A stretch of DNA of 64,000 nucleotides from Selaginella moellendorffii (GCF_000143415.4 NW_003314282.1:1547767-1611766); one strand, 5' to 3'. Shown: positions 1 through 13,441, counted from the stretch's first letter. The notes: generated from the sequence alone by a model not told the origin. Translations and numbers: made by a program.

Positions 1-890
1 TGGTGTTCGGTATCATGAAGGTATTAGATAAGACCTAAGGGACTAAATCTTGAACAAATAATGGATAAAAGGTGATATTCAATATTTAAGGTTGCGAAGA
101 CGGGAGAAATTCGTCTATCCAAATTATCGCTTGTTAGTGCAGCTTTTTGGCAAGGCTAGTGACGGGCATATAAAGGCTTATAAGTAGCAATATTAATCCT
201 AGTGTGTGGGATTATAAGGTGATTATATCTGGATTGAGGAATCATTCTCTAGACTATTGAGTAGGTTCAACCCTAAGGATACTTGTTAAGGCATGGTAGA
301 AAGTGCAAAGTTATCCTTCTAGATTAGAAGAGAATAACTAAAGGAAACATATGATGTTAAAAGCAAGTAGTAAAGGGGTATAATCAAACCATAAAAAGTG
401 AAGAGCATAGCTAATGGTGGTTATGCAAGTTAGGAGTGGAGAATCAAGTGGGTGCTTGAAGGTGTTGCCACTGGCAATTGTGATGCTATGGAGGGTCTAA
501 AATATAAAATTGTTTATATTAGACTATATAACAATTAGAATGCTTATAAAAGGAGAAACTTTAGCAAGCTAAAAGATAGAGTCCTTTCAAGGTTCTCAAA
601 TGCAATTCTAAGTAGGTTAATACCTAGAAAAACAAGTATAAATAATTTATAGGAATGCACAAAATTAGAGTGGTGTAGCAAAAGTATGGTCTTGAAGCTT
701 GCTATGAAGAGAAGCTATCAGGTTAGGGAACTAATTCCCAATGTTAAAAAAAATGGCTTTGAATAAAAGTCAATGGTTAAGGACTTTCACGCTTATGCAT
801 GAAACTATATTACATTGGTCGGAAGATGACAAGTCGGGGGGAACAAAGAGCCTAGTTGAAGGTGTTGACTTCATAAAGGGGTAGCCCATG
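1..890. other. AT-rich stretch, no recognisable gene
   Basis: No open frame longer than a few dozen codons and no family I can name. The base composition and frequent stops look like decayed repeat DNA, possibly an old retroelement body, but I cannot align it to anything else in the window. Confidence 0.4.
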
Positions 891-904
891 GGGTCAAACA
901 TGGA

Positions 905-1365
905 AGAGTCCATGCATGATCACAATTTTTTCAAGTGAGAGGATTTAGCAGTTTCGAGGAACTAAGTTCCTAAGCTATGATCCATAACACGCTTTAGGTA
1001 CAAGTTGGTGTACCAAGGTGGGGAGTCACGCCAAGCATCATGGGTGATGTCACCTGTAAATGCATATATGAAGGTTGGGTTTGAGTCTCCACCCTTGAGT
1101 GCTTGGGTTCGAGTCCCAACTCACTAGGGTATGGTGATGGTTTGGAATATGAGAACACTCATTTTTCGGTGGTTATGGACTCTTAGTAAGAAGACTGCCT
1201 CAGGCACACTACCAGGTGGGGGATGCTCTGTAGTCGTGATGCATGGTTAAATTACTTAGAGTGAAAGCTCAACATATTTAACTTGAACACTTTGGTGCAA
1301 ATGGCACAAAGGATGTGGTGAATAAGATGGGGACACCCAATCTCAGTTGCTATAGACCCTTAGTG
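905..1365 (+). repeat. Left arm of a large inverted repeat
   Basis: About 460 bp that recur in reverse complement at 2722-3180 at roughly 80 percent identity by eye. The arm holds a G-G-G-T-T-C-G-A-G-T-C-C-C motif at 1105-1117 that matches the tRNA T-arm/B-box of RNA polymerase III promoters. Family unknown; a foldback element or two opposed copies of one repeat both fit. Confidence 0.7.
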
Positions 1366-1805
1366 AGAAGGGCTAGCTTGGGCACACTGCCAAGTGTGGG
1401 GGATGCCCCCCAGTCATAGTCAAAAACTTAGGTCTGAAAGATCTAATACTTATTGGTAAATCTATTAAGGTGTCAAGGTTAGATTACTATGTGATATTAT
1501 GGCTAAGCAAGGACAAGGTTCTTGTGAAATTAAGGGATAAAGTTGCCCCAAATGGCACCAAGGACGTGATGAATAAAATGGGGACACCCAATCTCAATTG
1601 CTATGGGACCCTTAGCGAGAAGGGTTAGCTTGGGCACACTGCCAAGTGTGGGGGATGCCCCTGCAGTTATAGTCAACAACTTAAAGGTTTGGAAGACTTA
1701 ATACCTATTAACAAACCTGTTAAGGTGTCAAGGCTAGATCACTAAGTAATATTACAGCTAAGCAAGGATAAGGTTTTTGTGAGGTTAAGGAATAAGGTTC
1801 TTAGT
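1299..1805 (+). repeat. 251-bp tandem duplication
   Basis: Two diverged tandem units with a 251-bp period (1299-1549 and 1550-about 1805). Each starts at the 'aaatggcac' segment and carries the 'ggggacacccaatctca' and 'gcacactgccaagtgtg' segments. The first unit overlaps the end of the inverted-repeat arm, so the duplication probably arose within that element. Confidence 0.7.
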
Positions 1806-1837
1806 TCAAAGTGTTGATTTAAACTATTGGTAATAGT

Positions 1838-2331
1838 GTGGCTTGGGTCCATCTTGGACTCCATCTTGGGTCCATCTCAGACTCCATCTCGGGTCCATTT
1901 CAGACTCCATTTCGGGTCCATCTTGGATTCCATCTTAGGTCCATCTCGAACTCTATCTCGGGTCCATCTTGGACTTCATCTCGGATCCATCTTAAACTCC
2001 ATCTCAGATCCATCTTAGACTCCATTTCAAGTCTATCTCAGACTCAATCTCAAGTCCATCTCGGACTCTATCTCGGGCCTGTTTTGGGTTCATATCGACA
2101 CTTCCATGTGTCATGTTTTGGTCCTTTTGTGCTTCCTTTTTAGAGACTTATTTACTACTTGCTTCGTGCTTGTTCCTCAAGCACTTCATTAGGAGTGGAA
2201 CTCTCGATCTTGATTTTTCAAGTCAAAACTTTTAATCCAAATGTGTTTCACTCATTTAGCTTCTGCCTCATCCACTTCTATGTAGCACCCTTTCAACTCC
2301 TCTTTGGGGCCTAAGGATTTTATGTCTCACA
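1838..2331 (-). repeat. Family D LTR-like element, 5' fragment
   Basis: Reverse-strand copy of the start of the element at 14454-16176. It begins at the TGTGAGAC terminus (2331 reading leftwards) and runs into the same 11-12 bp minisatellite (1838-2090). The minisatellite lacks stop codons in several frames, which explains the short open frames here; they are not genes. Confidence 0.75.
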
Positions 2332-2721
2332 ATTCCACCATCTATAGATAAAGTTTGATGTCCTCATTGAACAATAAACCATTTTATAAAGTAACACCAG
2401 TCCTTTAAAAAGCATAGTCTTTATAACATAGAGACTTATTCAACCACTTGTAGTGGTTCTCTCCTTTTATTGGTTTAGTTCTCACTAAACCTATTAAATA
2501 CACCTTCTCTATCTCAATCCCACTACTCATTCTCAAATAATTTCAGTTTCTATTGATATAACCTTTGCACTTTGAAAATTTTAATTTTGGCTTCTCAAAG
2601 TCAATTTCCTAGGTGTCTTTGATACTTTGCATTGCACATATTGGAAAAATTCCATTTTCCCATCCTATGAAGTTCTCTACTTGAGGGCACCATCATCCTT
2701 TTTTTTATTTCTTGCCCCATA
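2332..2721. other. Unassigned AT-rich spacer
   Basis: About 390 bp between a family D fragment and the right inverted-repeat arm. I see no coding signal and no match to the other repeats. Confidence 0.4.
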
Positions 2722-3180
2722 ACAACTGAGATTGGGTGTCCCCATCTCATTCACCACATCCTTGGTGCCACTTGCACCAAAGTGTTCAAGTTAGATTTAT
2801 TAAGCTTTCAAACTAAGCAATTTAATTGTGTATCACGACTCCGGGGCATCCTCCACTTGGCGATGTACCCAAGTCAGTCTCCTTACTAAGAGTTCATGAC
2901 CACTGAAAAATAAGTGTTTTCATATTCTAAACCATCACCGCACCTTAGTGAGTTGGGATTCGAACCCAAGCACTAAAGGGTTAGGACTTGAACCCAACCT
3001 TCATATATGCATTTACAGACAACATCACCTAACATGCTTGGTGTGATTCCCCACGCCGGTGCACCAATTTATGCTTAAAGCATGTTATAGATTACAACTT
3101 AGGAACTTAGTTCCTCCGCATTGCCAAATTCTCTCACTTAACAAGTTTGTGATCATGCATGAACTTCTCCACGACCATAT
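2722..3180 (-). repeat. Right arm of the large inverted repeat
   Basis: Reverse complement of 905-1365. The B-box-like motif is kept on the minus strand at 2955-2967. The arm ends where the TRIM element begins at about 3178. Confidence 0.7.
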
Positions 3181-3778
3181 AAACAACCAAAGAAAATAAC
3201 TTGAGAAACGATCCATAAAGGTTCAAATATAAAGGGAAAGGGCCCATGAATAAAAATGCACCCCCTTTTCTAATCGGTTAAAGGTCTTCGGATACTTGGG
3301 GTTAAGTGTCCTTGGGTTTAAATAATACTAGAATGGGTGACCTCCCGGGAAGTCTAAATTCAGGAGATTACATTTGGTTCAGGTTTGACTTTGTTCGTTG
3401 GTTTAGGGGAATCGTACCATATGTTAATTGACATTTGGCAAGTCTAGTTTGCTCCGGCTAGGCTTGACTCGAGGGGTAGGGTGTCAAGAAAGTGGGGCTC
3501 TTCAAGAGAGTGAGGCTTTTAGGAGAGTTGCGACTCTTAGCTTTTGTTTACGAGGGTGTGAACTTGTAGGGAAGTGTGGTGGATTATAAGCAATCAAAGG
3601 AAACGACTCAAGAAATGATTCATAAGGTTCAAATATATAGGGAAAGCACCCATAAATAAGAGTGCACCCCCTTTTCCAATTGGTTAAGGGTTTTGAGATA
3701 CTTGGGGTTAAGTGTCATTGGGTTTAAATAGTATTGGGTTGGGTGACCTCCCAAGAAGTCCAAATTCAAGAGCTTACA
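3178..3778 (+). mobile_element. Cassandra-like TRIM retroelement, complete
   Basis: Two direct repeats of 195 and 194 bp (3178-3372 and 3585-3778) flank a 212-bp internal region with no coding capacity, which is the TRIM structure. The LTRs end in GNNNTTACA and start in a decayed TGTAAGC. Each carries a segment (3301-3355 and 3707-3761) that matches nucleotides about 50-104 of plant 5S rRNA, including the A-box and C-box of the internal RNA polymerase III promoter. LTRs that carry 5S sequence define Cassandra elements. The internal region starts with a PBS-like 'tttggttcagg' that is only partly conserved. Confidence 0.8.
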
Positions 3779-3779
3779 A

Positions 3780-4300
3780 ATCATGGATAGAAAAGGACCG
3801 AAAATGGGATATTAGGGAAGGTTATTCCCCATATCTACAAGGATCTTAAGGATGTTAAAGAATGTATCTGAGATGATCACTCATGGATAGGTGGCCCAGT
3901 CTTTAAAAGACAGGGTTGTGATGCAGGTGGTGTTGGACCACTAGTGTGATAAAAATGAATGGGCAGTGTGACAAAAATGAATGGGCATGTCTTTAGCGTA
4001 ATGGGCTAATATGTCAATGGCACCTTTGGGTGTTAGTCGTAGGATAGGACACGTGGAGCATTTAGACTAAATGCAAAGGTTGAGTGGCATAGATACCATT
4101 CTTGGGGTTAACAAGTCCCCAAATCCGGACTAAATGCAAAGGTTGAGTGGCATAGATGCCATTCTCGGGGTTAACAAATCCCCAAATCCGGAATAGAACT
4201 TATGGAGGTTGTGAGTGGGATTCCTTCATGTGGTTGAAGGTGTGGTTAAGTGACTAAAGTATAATGGAAAATTTAGTCATTTCTAATGCTATATGGTAGC
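3780..4300 (+). repeat. Family D element, 3' fragment
   Basis: Colinear with about 15760-16165 of the intact family D element but full of C-to-T and G-to-A differences. A 63-bp tandem duplication ('gactaaatgcaaagg' units starting at 4065 and 4128) is present here and absent from the intact copy. Confidence 0.75.
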
Positions 4301-4329
4301 GGTTGAAGTGAAAGTTCAACAAGTGTAAC

Positions 4330-7300
4330 ATGGATTTGCATTAGATTGCAAATTTAGATGTAAGACCAACACTATTGTGTTCAAGACAATCTTTACATTT
4401 CATTGATATATTAAATTAGTAATTCTAAACATTTTCCATAAATAAACAAACAGACTAATAGAAGGTGTATGATAGGTAGAGTGTCTTGGTGGACACAGTA
4501 AGCTATCTTCTAGTGAGTATTGAGGGACCCAAACTCATACCACAGGAGTTCCCCACACTAGTAAGTGCCAGCTAACATATGAGTTTCTCATATTAGGTTG
4601 AGTATGTTTAGCAAGAGACAGATAGAAGTTCGGACGTTAGGCTATTTGATATAAATACATACATGATGACTGGTTTTCAAACTAGCTTAGGTGGAAAATG
4701 ATAAAGACTCTAGCAATACCGACCTCCTGCTATCGTGGTAGTAAAGAAAGAATATCTGAAAGGACTAACCGACAAATAAATTTTGATACGTATAGTCACA
4801 TTTGTGACACTCTCCTCTCCTTAGAGAAAATTGACATCCTCATCGATATAAGAAAACAACTCTAGAAAAAATTCACAGTGTTCACACTTTGTGAAAAATG
4901 CATCAAACAACCCCATAACTAGAGATTTCACTATGCACACAAAGTATTGAAGTTAGTCTACCTATATTAGCCCAAACTTAAAGATTAACAGATGGACAAC
5001 ATCAAAGTCATAGACAATAATATTTAAATCTTAGATTAGAACATAAAAGTATTCATATAAGTCAGGATTAGAGTATAAGAACCACAAAGATCATTAAAGA
5101 TTAAGGTCATAGGATTAATTATCCAACAAAATTCAATAGTAAATAGATTATCAAAAAAACTTAATGATAAAATTTAACTATCAAAGATTTTAGATAGCAT
5201 GTCAAATAACTTATAAAAAACAGCTTAAAGAACACAAAGTATCATCGACTATTAAGCAAAATGCTTGCGAATGTATTGCCCAAAGGAAATAACATCCAAT
5301 CTATTAAAATAAACTATAGCAATAGTCATTAAAACAAAATGAATATTGTAAAACTAACAAACACTCGTTTATGTTAATTATCACACTAACCAATTGGAAT
5401 AGAGCCTTCTCAACAATACTAAGAAACTCAAGTTGCTTAAGTAAGCGTTAAAAACATCCTACAAACCCAAGAGACTAATCTAGAGCGAACCATAAAGAAC
5501 TTATTGTAATATAAAAAGCCATAAACCATTAAAGAGAATAACTATTATGAAAGATCATTAATCATCCTATCGAAAGAGAGATGTATAATCATTGTCAAAA
5601 AAATATTTCCACCATCCCAAAAAAGGGCAAATCATTCTATAACAACAATAATTAAGCAAAATCTTTGACAAGGATAATCAACTATCCTAGATGATAGTCA
5701 ATCATCACTAATGATTACTAAATACAAAATCTAACCTCAACATCAAAGCTAATTAACTAAAATGCCTTCTTCAACAACTCTTAACAAATGAAATAATGAA
5801 CATTAAACTCAAAGAATCAAAAACTTAAAGAAGCTTATAGCCAAGTCTCACCTAATAATGATCACAAGTTTTGCATGAATTAACTTTAATGCAAAAGACA
5901 AAATCATGGTACAACCCATAATAACCTCTTTAACACATCCATAACCTAAACTTTATAATGCCAAAGCTAATGAAGAGCATGTTTGCATCAATCCAAAAGC
6001 TAAATACAACGAAGTTATGCTCAATAAATGATCACCAAATAATACTTTATAAATCCATCTATAACAAGACAAAACTCACTTTATAACAAGCATAAAAAGA
6101 ATCATCAATGATCAATATATTTTCAGCTTAAATTTAATAAAGATTCAATCACTTTAATATAGATCACTAATTCTTCTTTTCGTAAAGTTTACATAGTCCA
6201 CAATTCAAGGAAAAAGCTAAAGCTCATCCTCTACTAAGCAATGTTGTTTAGAATATAACTGCCACTCAACTCATTTAAACATTAATATAGTTGCTAGCTA
6301 ACAATTGCACAAATGCCAAAAACACAAAAATATAGCTAAATCATCAATAGTATCTATATTAAAACTAATGAAACTCAATATTAATCCCCAAGTAGAGACA
6401 TCTAATTTCACATGAATGTCAACATTAATAATGTCAATGACAAGGCATCACTTCATTGCCATTAACACTAAAATAAAGTTAAAAGAAAGCAAGAGCGAGT
6501 CACCACTCAAAGTTCTTTAGTAACCACACTAACCAAATGTCAAAGATACTTTACTTAGTATCCAAGATATAGATAACAGTTATAGATAACAGTTATAGAT
6601 AACACATTACCAATGAATGAATCACTATATCCAAGATTGAATATAATCCAACACAACAAATGTCAATATTGAGAGAGGTAGAATTGACATGCCAACATGG
6701 AAAAACCATGTAAGCTTAATGATATGATCCTCCACAACATCATTTGGTAAACAAGTCCATCATTGATAAATCTTCATCGAGTATAGAAAGTGTCAAAAGT
6801 CTTCAATGAAGTCTACAAATAAATCATTAGTTGCATTTCAACTTACATTTCACAAAACCCAAACATTAAACTCATGTTATCAAGTCATATATTTGTTCAA
6901 CATTGTAGCACACGTGGTTTTGACCCTTTATCCTATGGTGATTTACCATAGGATATTACCACGAAGCGGAACCTAAACCCTCTTTGTGCCACATGACAGA
7001 TGCCACGTGTCCAAAGGAACGTGGTGTGGAACCCAAGGTTCAGGGCCTTGGGCCACTAAACGAAGAAACGGTGCTAAACTCCCAAGCATGGAGCCAAGGA
7101 GTGACGGAACCGGACCACGGAGCAACTCCTAAGCATATAGCCCAAAGAGTGAAGGGACAGGAGCCTGGAGTGATTTGGAACAGTCCTAGAGCAATCAATA
7201 TCCCAATGCCAGGACTAACACGCAAAACAGAGCTAAATGGAGTCTAGTGTTATTTCAGCATACTGGTGGCCTAACGCAAGGATATGGGTACTCCACCAGC

Positions 7301-10300
7301 TAGCATGGAATGGAATTTGGGCTTAGACCCAAACCCGACGCAAAATAAGGATAGGCATGCAAGCGAGAGCTAGACTATGCCTCAGGTTGTGTTAGCCATG
7401 CCTGACCTACCCACTATCCCTATTATACATTTGGAACCCCCCCCCCCCCCCCTTGAGGAACACATGCTTTGGGCTTTCACCCCAAGCCTCCCTTAGTATC
7501 AGGAGTTAGTCTCTGAGACAAGCTCGAAACTTACTAAATATGGATGGCGCTAGATTGCAAATTTGGACACGGGATGAACACCTTTGTGTTCAGGCCGATC
7601 TCTACATTTCGTAGATATGCCAAATAAGCTAATCTAGACACTTTCCATAAATAGCACTTGAGACCGAAATGAGACTAACACAAAGGGCATGATAGCGAGG
7701 GTGTTTGGCAGACACGGTAAGCTATCATCTAGCGAATATTAAGGGACCAATCTCAATATTGCAGGGGTTCTTGATACTAGCAAGTGCAAGCCAATGACAC
7801 AAGTTTATCAAACCAGGCTGAGTATGCTCAACAAAAAACACATTACCTTATGTTTATCCAATCTAAGTGCATGTTCATTGACCAGTTTCTCAACTAGTTC
7901 AAGTGGGAATTGATAACGGGTCTAGCAATACCAACCTCCTGCCATCATGGCAGTAAGGTAAGAGTGTCCGTAAAGACTAGCCGACAAGTAACTTTCAATA
8001 CCCGAAGTCACATTTGCGACAAACATGAAGGTAATACCCTATGTATGAGATCTACGAACATGGATAGGCATAAATTAAATAAATATTTGAATTCAATCAT
8101 ACAACAATAAGCTGATTAATACGTATAGCCAAAAGCTCTAAGCATGCCTTGAAGAGGCTAGTTATGTATGACTAGCCTCTAAAGACCATAAAATAAACTC
8201 ATATGGTACATAAGCTTCTAATAAACAAATCTATAATATGGGTACTAACACTTCAACCTCAAATAATTAAATTAGACATCACCATCCTCAATTAAGGCAC
8301 AAGGCGAAGTCAGAGTCAGTGAGAGCTCACTACTCTTATAGAGTTTATGAAATGCAAGGTGCAATCTACCACTAAGCATAATACTATAGAAGAAAGACAC
8401 AAGGGTCACCTTTCTAAAAAAGCATAACAGCTAGTTTTCATGCACTAACTCTAGACTCTATCCAACTCATTTGTCTTAGCCCCAAAAGCTAGCATCCTTT
8501 TTGGGTCGTATCATACAAACTATATACTATAGTTTAAGTCAACTGAAGTCAACTTCAACCCTTTCACTAGTTTGTACTATCTTATGAAAATTGAAATGGT
8601 TTTTGGGTAAAATAATTAACAGATCAACTATTGGAAAAGTTTAAGAAAATTTATAGAAATTTTTCATTCTAGAGAAAGAATAACTCTTAGTCTAGGAATA
8701 CAAACTTTCAAGACTTAACCAACTTCTTCCTACCTACAATTTCACATAGGTTCACATCAACATAAATTCTTATAACCCAATAGTATGACTAAGCATTGCA
8801 CACCATGCCCATGTTTTTTACATCCAATATTGACATTCATAAAATACAAATAAATACCCAAGACTTAATCACGAAAATCATATCGTCAGATATCCACATT
8901 GCACTAACATTTTTCTTCAATCACCTTTAAGATCCAATATGAAACCAAAACATTAACAAGAAAAATAACATGAAAAATCAAACTCTAAAAAAAAAAAAGA
9001 ACTCCTCATCACTCAAAACAACAATGCCATCTCCACTAGCACAAGTGCTAGTAATGTTAATACCTCACTTTACACCTTCTCCATCCAACAATTTATTCCA
9101 AGTGCTAACAGATTTACCAACAAGCTATAGCAAATAAATGCCATAACCATTTCCAAAAACTCTCAAGAACCAAAATACCAATTTAAGCTTAGTATAAAAT
9201 AGATCACTATTGGAATCTTACTACAATGCTATTATATGCAAGTAAACTAGTTTCACTATCAACCACTTTAGGGTTGATCATTATTTAACTAAGAAACTTT
9301 GTAAATACATTACTCGTTATCATATGGATATGATATAAGTATCACAATGACTTGATCATCAATTGAGCAATACTACGAGTAACACCTATATCATTACTTC
9401 AAAGGTTTATATGAGTATCAAATGTCAACTTGATTCAACAAGATGCAACATAAATGCCACACCCCACCAATAGAGATTTACAACACTCATCACCACTAAC
9501 TTTGTTCACAACATAGACAAGCTCATGCCACTCTTTTTCTGACCAAACTCAAAACTAATCTTATACCAAACTATTCAAAGAGCAATAGCAAGGTTCTCTA
9601 GAAAAGAAATGAGCATTGTAACTTAAATCTTCAATAACAAGCCTAGATAAAATGATTCAGCACTCCACCGCTATCCATCCCACAAATCACCACTTGTAAA
9701 ACTATCATAACTAATATGTATCAAGGTAGAGACTTTTGATTGTATGATGTGAACATGAGCAATAAGTTAACACTTCATTGCAAATCACCTCTCTAAGTAG
9801 AAAAAATGATATATATATTTAATTCTTCATCCCTAATAACTTTCTTTTTGGTCTCATCTTTGACCAAACCTCAAGCTTGCATTCACATTGCCTTCAGTCT
9901 AATCCAGAAAAAATTTGTGAGAGAGTATGGTAATGACTACTTGAACCAATAGACTAATCCTTACAGTCTTGATTAATTTATTTATAATCATGCCTATGAA
10001 GGATTCACTAGTGTCGTGCTAAAAAGCTATAAATCAACCTATTTGCCACTTATAACAAACCCAATGAAAGTTTATTTTTACCCACAGTACATAGTTCAAC
10101 TTATGGTAACCACCAATAAGCTAACATTAACCTTGGCAACACAAAATATAACCTTAAATTGCTATTGTGCTTTATATATGAGCTCAAATGCAAACTTATA
10201 CATATAGTACATCTCAATCCATCCTATAAGCCCATGTACAAGCTCACACAATATGGTACAAAAAGGTAATTAAATTCCACACTCAAGGAATGAATATGAA

Positions 10301-11211
10301 GTTATAACACTTAAACAACTTAAATATGTACCCATTTGGATTATTATTTCATCTTTATATATACAATGAGATTAGTTGCCCAATCTCATTGGATAGTATT
10401 CGTTGAGACTCATTCTTTGGTATCACATGTAGCACACCTCTCTCCCTTTAAATCAATTAGAAAAGGGGTAATTGCTTGGTGAGAGAGCATTTAGTGGTTA
10501 TTTTATCCCCTATTTATTCCCTAAAGTTCTAAGGATCCACAGTGACAGTATATTTAAATTTCATCCCATGGTTATATATGTTATATTGTTGGACTTTTAC
10601 TTTGGCCACTGCCACATAGTACACCTTTAGCTCCACTTTGGGATTTAGGGATTTATGTTTTACAATAGATACTCTACCAACTAACATCATATATAGTTTA
10701 CGATTAGACCCAAGCTAAACACAAAATAAAATTAAATACATAATATGGGAAGCTAGATAATGTCTCAAGTGGTTATTCATACATTTGACTTGAAACCCCT
10801 TATATACCTTATATGAAAGTTTGCTTTAGATTTTCACCCTAGTCCATTATAAATAGTCTTTGGGATAAGCTTAAAAACTTATTAAGTATGCAATAGTGCT
10901 AAATTGTGAATCTAAATGTAAGAATAAGAAGTGTTTAAGACACTCTCTACATCTCTTAATTATATCTGACTAACAATTCAAAACACATTCTATGGGGCAT
11001 GATAGTAAGAGTGTCAAGCAAACATAATAAGTTATTACTTAGTGAATGTTGACTTAATATTGTAACACTAGTAAGTGCAAGTCAAGTTTAAGCAGAGATT
11101 AATAAATGTTTCAACAGTACTAATCTTTTGTTGACCTAACAGTAAGAGGAGAATATCTAAAAAGACTATTTATCAAGTAATTTTTGATATCCCATAATCA
11201 TATTTGTGATA
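4330..11211 (-). mobile_element. Family C long non-autonomous LTR element, copy 1 (old)
   Basis: Truncated LTR 4330-4809, internal region 4810-10427, and a decayed, rearranged LTR 10428-11211, the same order as copy 3 (54214-61412). The sense strand is minus, judged from the PPT and PBS positions in copy 3. No gag or pol domain is visible, so the element is non-autonomous (LARD-like). A solo LTR of the same family is nested in it at 6904-8021. Compared with copy 3 it is strongly AT-shifted by transitions, so it is the older insertion. Part of the right LTR (about 10440-10670) is replaced by a short family D-like piece. Confidence 0.75.
6904..8021 (-). mobile_element. Family C solo LTR with 5-bp target duplication
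   Basis: An 1118-bp LTR starting TGTAGCAC and ending GCGACA on the plus strand, flanked on both sides by 'aacat' (6899-6903 and 8022-8026). The flanks join into continuous family C internal sequence, matching about 57895 in copy 3. This is one clean nested insertion reduced to a solo LTR by recombination. It contains a C-homopolymer tract (about 7438-7453) and an 11-bp hairpin at 6929-6955. Confidence 0.88.
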
Positions 11212-11673
11212 GTAGGATTATATTGTTTTGAAAAATAATTATGACTTATTTTTCTCTCCAAATTGCATAGCTTAATATGGTTGCAAAGAGAGGGGCAAGT
11301 TAGAGATGTATTTAAATAGGATGAGCTGTAGAAATAATATCAATTGGATTGCTATAATTAAAAAAATGCCCAGAATTGTTTGTTGTACCATATTCCAACT
11401 TTTGAGAGCTCCTTAAGATTGCTGACTCTTAGAGCTCTCCACTTTAGTAAAGGAGAGGCATGTATGGTGACCAAATGTATGGTGACCACATTTGTGGGAT
11501 AATATTTGCAAGATTTTATTAGATCTGCCCTCCATCTCAAGCTTGTGGTATTCCACATGGAATTTGATGGCACCTTATCTGCAAAAACATTTTTTATAAC
11601 TGTTCTAATTTATCTAATTTATAAATATTTATAATATAGCTAATTATAATATCATAATATGTTATTACATATT
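11212..11673. other. AT-rich sequence next to assembly gap
   Basis: No gene or known repeat seen. A short minus-strand open frame (11358-11573) has no recognisable family. Confidence 0.35.
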
Positions 11674-12299
11674 NNNNNNNNNNNNNNNNNNNNNNNNNNN
11701 NNNNNNNNNNNNNNNNNNNNNNNNNNNNNNNNNNNNNNNNNNNNNNNNNNNNNNNNNNNNNNNNNNNNNNNNNNNNNNNNNNNNNNNNNNNNNNNNNNNN
11801 NNNNNNNNNNNNNNNNNNNNNNNNNNNNNNNNNNNNNNNNNNNNNNNNNNNNNNNNNNNNNNNNNNNNNNNNNNNNNNNNNNNNNNNNNNNNNNNNNNNN
11901 NNNNNNNNNNNNNNNNNNNNNNNNNNNNNNNNNNNNNNNNNNNNNNNNNNNNNNNNNNNNNNNNNNNNNNNNNNNNNNNNNNNNNNNNNNNNNNNNNNNN
12001 NNNNNNNNNNNNNNNNNNNNNNNNNNNNNNNNNNNNNNNNNNNNNNNNNNNNNNNNNNNNNNNNNNNNNNNNNNNNNNNNNNNNNNNNNNNNNNNNNNNN
12101 NNNNNNNNNNNNNNNNNNNNNNNNNNNNNNNNNNNNNNNNNNNNNNNNNNNNNNNNNNNNNNNNNNNNNNNNNNNNNNNNNNNNNNNNNNNNNNNNNNNN
12201 NNNNNNNNNNNNNNNNNNNNNNNNNNNNNNNNNNNNNNNNNNNNNNNNNNNNNNNNNNNNNNNNNNNNNNNNNNNNNNNNNNNNNNNNNNNNNNNNNNN
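11674..12299. other. Assembly gap (626 N)
   Basis: Run of undetermined bases. Any open frame that spans it is an artefact. Confidence 0.99.
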
Positions 12300-13441
12300 A
12301 ACTAGGTCATTTGTCCATGAGTGGTCATCTTAGGGCTACACCTTAGCATACTTAAGATGTTTAGAGATATGGAGAACACCCCTTCCCCAATGTTTCTTCT
12401 TTAGTCTCCATCAAATCCCTTTCTCTTTAGCTGTGCTCACCAACACTGCCATTGGGTTAGGGCCCGAAGGCTTGACCACTAAGTCCCATTGACCTCTGGG
12501 ACTTCCTTACCATGTGACTGTATCTTTGGTCACTACACAATAAGACTACTTTTCTTCCTTTTTACAATTTAGGACTTTGAGATGATATTTTGAAACACCA
12601 TAGCCCTACGCAAGCCCTTATGTGCCCTAGCCATGTGGCTAGAGTGAGGTTTCGATGAGCTAGTGTAAGTAGGTAGTGCCACCCACACTTGGATTGGGAG
12701 TATTGACTATTCAATCTCCCGAAGGAGCTAAAGTTAGCTCTTGAACACTTCACCAAGTTACCTCATTTGTTTGTTTATGTTCACTTTAGCCTTAAACTCC
12801 TCAATGGTTATATCATCACTCACCACATAGGTATAACTTTCCTTGGTCACAATCACCTTTCCTAGCCAAATTGGTGTTCCACTAGAGTCCTCCCCCTCCT
12901 ATCCTTTTAGAGCTCACCAAACCCCCCCAAGGTCTAGTGAGCTCGATCAGTTTGGGTTTTCACCCTCAAACTCAATCTCGGTTTTGGTCCTAGTCTCAAT
13001 CTTGATCTCAACCCCGGTCTTAGTCCTAGTCTCGGTCTTGGTCTTGGTTCTGATCTCAGTCCCCATCTCAGTCCCCATCTCAGACTTCATCTCAAACTCC
13101 ATTTCAGACTCCATCTCAGACTCTATCTTGGACTCTTTCTCGGACTCCATCTCAGACTCTTTCTCAAATGCCATTTCGGAGTCTTTTTAGAATTTGATCC
13201 TGACAGTTCCATATGTCACAACACTTGTTATGTGTCAGTCCTTCTTGTGTTCTTTTTTAGAGACTCATTCACTGATTGTTTTGTGCTTATTCCTTAAGCA
13301 CTTTATTCAAAATTCCATTCCCACTCTTGACTTTCCGAGTTGAAGCTTATAATATGTTATGCTTGTTAGACTTCCATTTTGACTACTACCATATGGCACC
13401 CTTTTGGCTCCACTTTGGGGCATAGGGATTTATGTCTCAAA
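12300..13441 (-). repeat. Family D element, reverse copy truncated by the gap
   Basis: Colinear on the minus strand with about 14454-15880 of the intact family D element. The TGTGAGAC-like end is at 13441, the minisatellite at 12960-13190, and the downstream segments reach the N run. Strong transition decay. Open frames over the minisatellite on both strands are repeat artefacts. Confidence 0.75.

Noticed and set aside
11659-12333. 224-codon frame
   Set aside because: Consists almost entirely of N.
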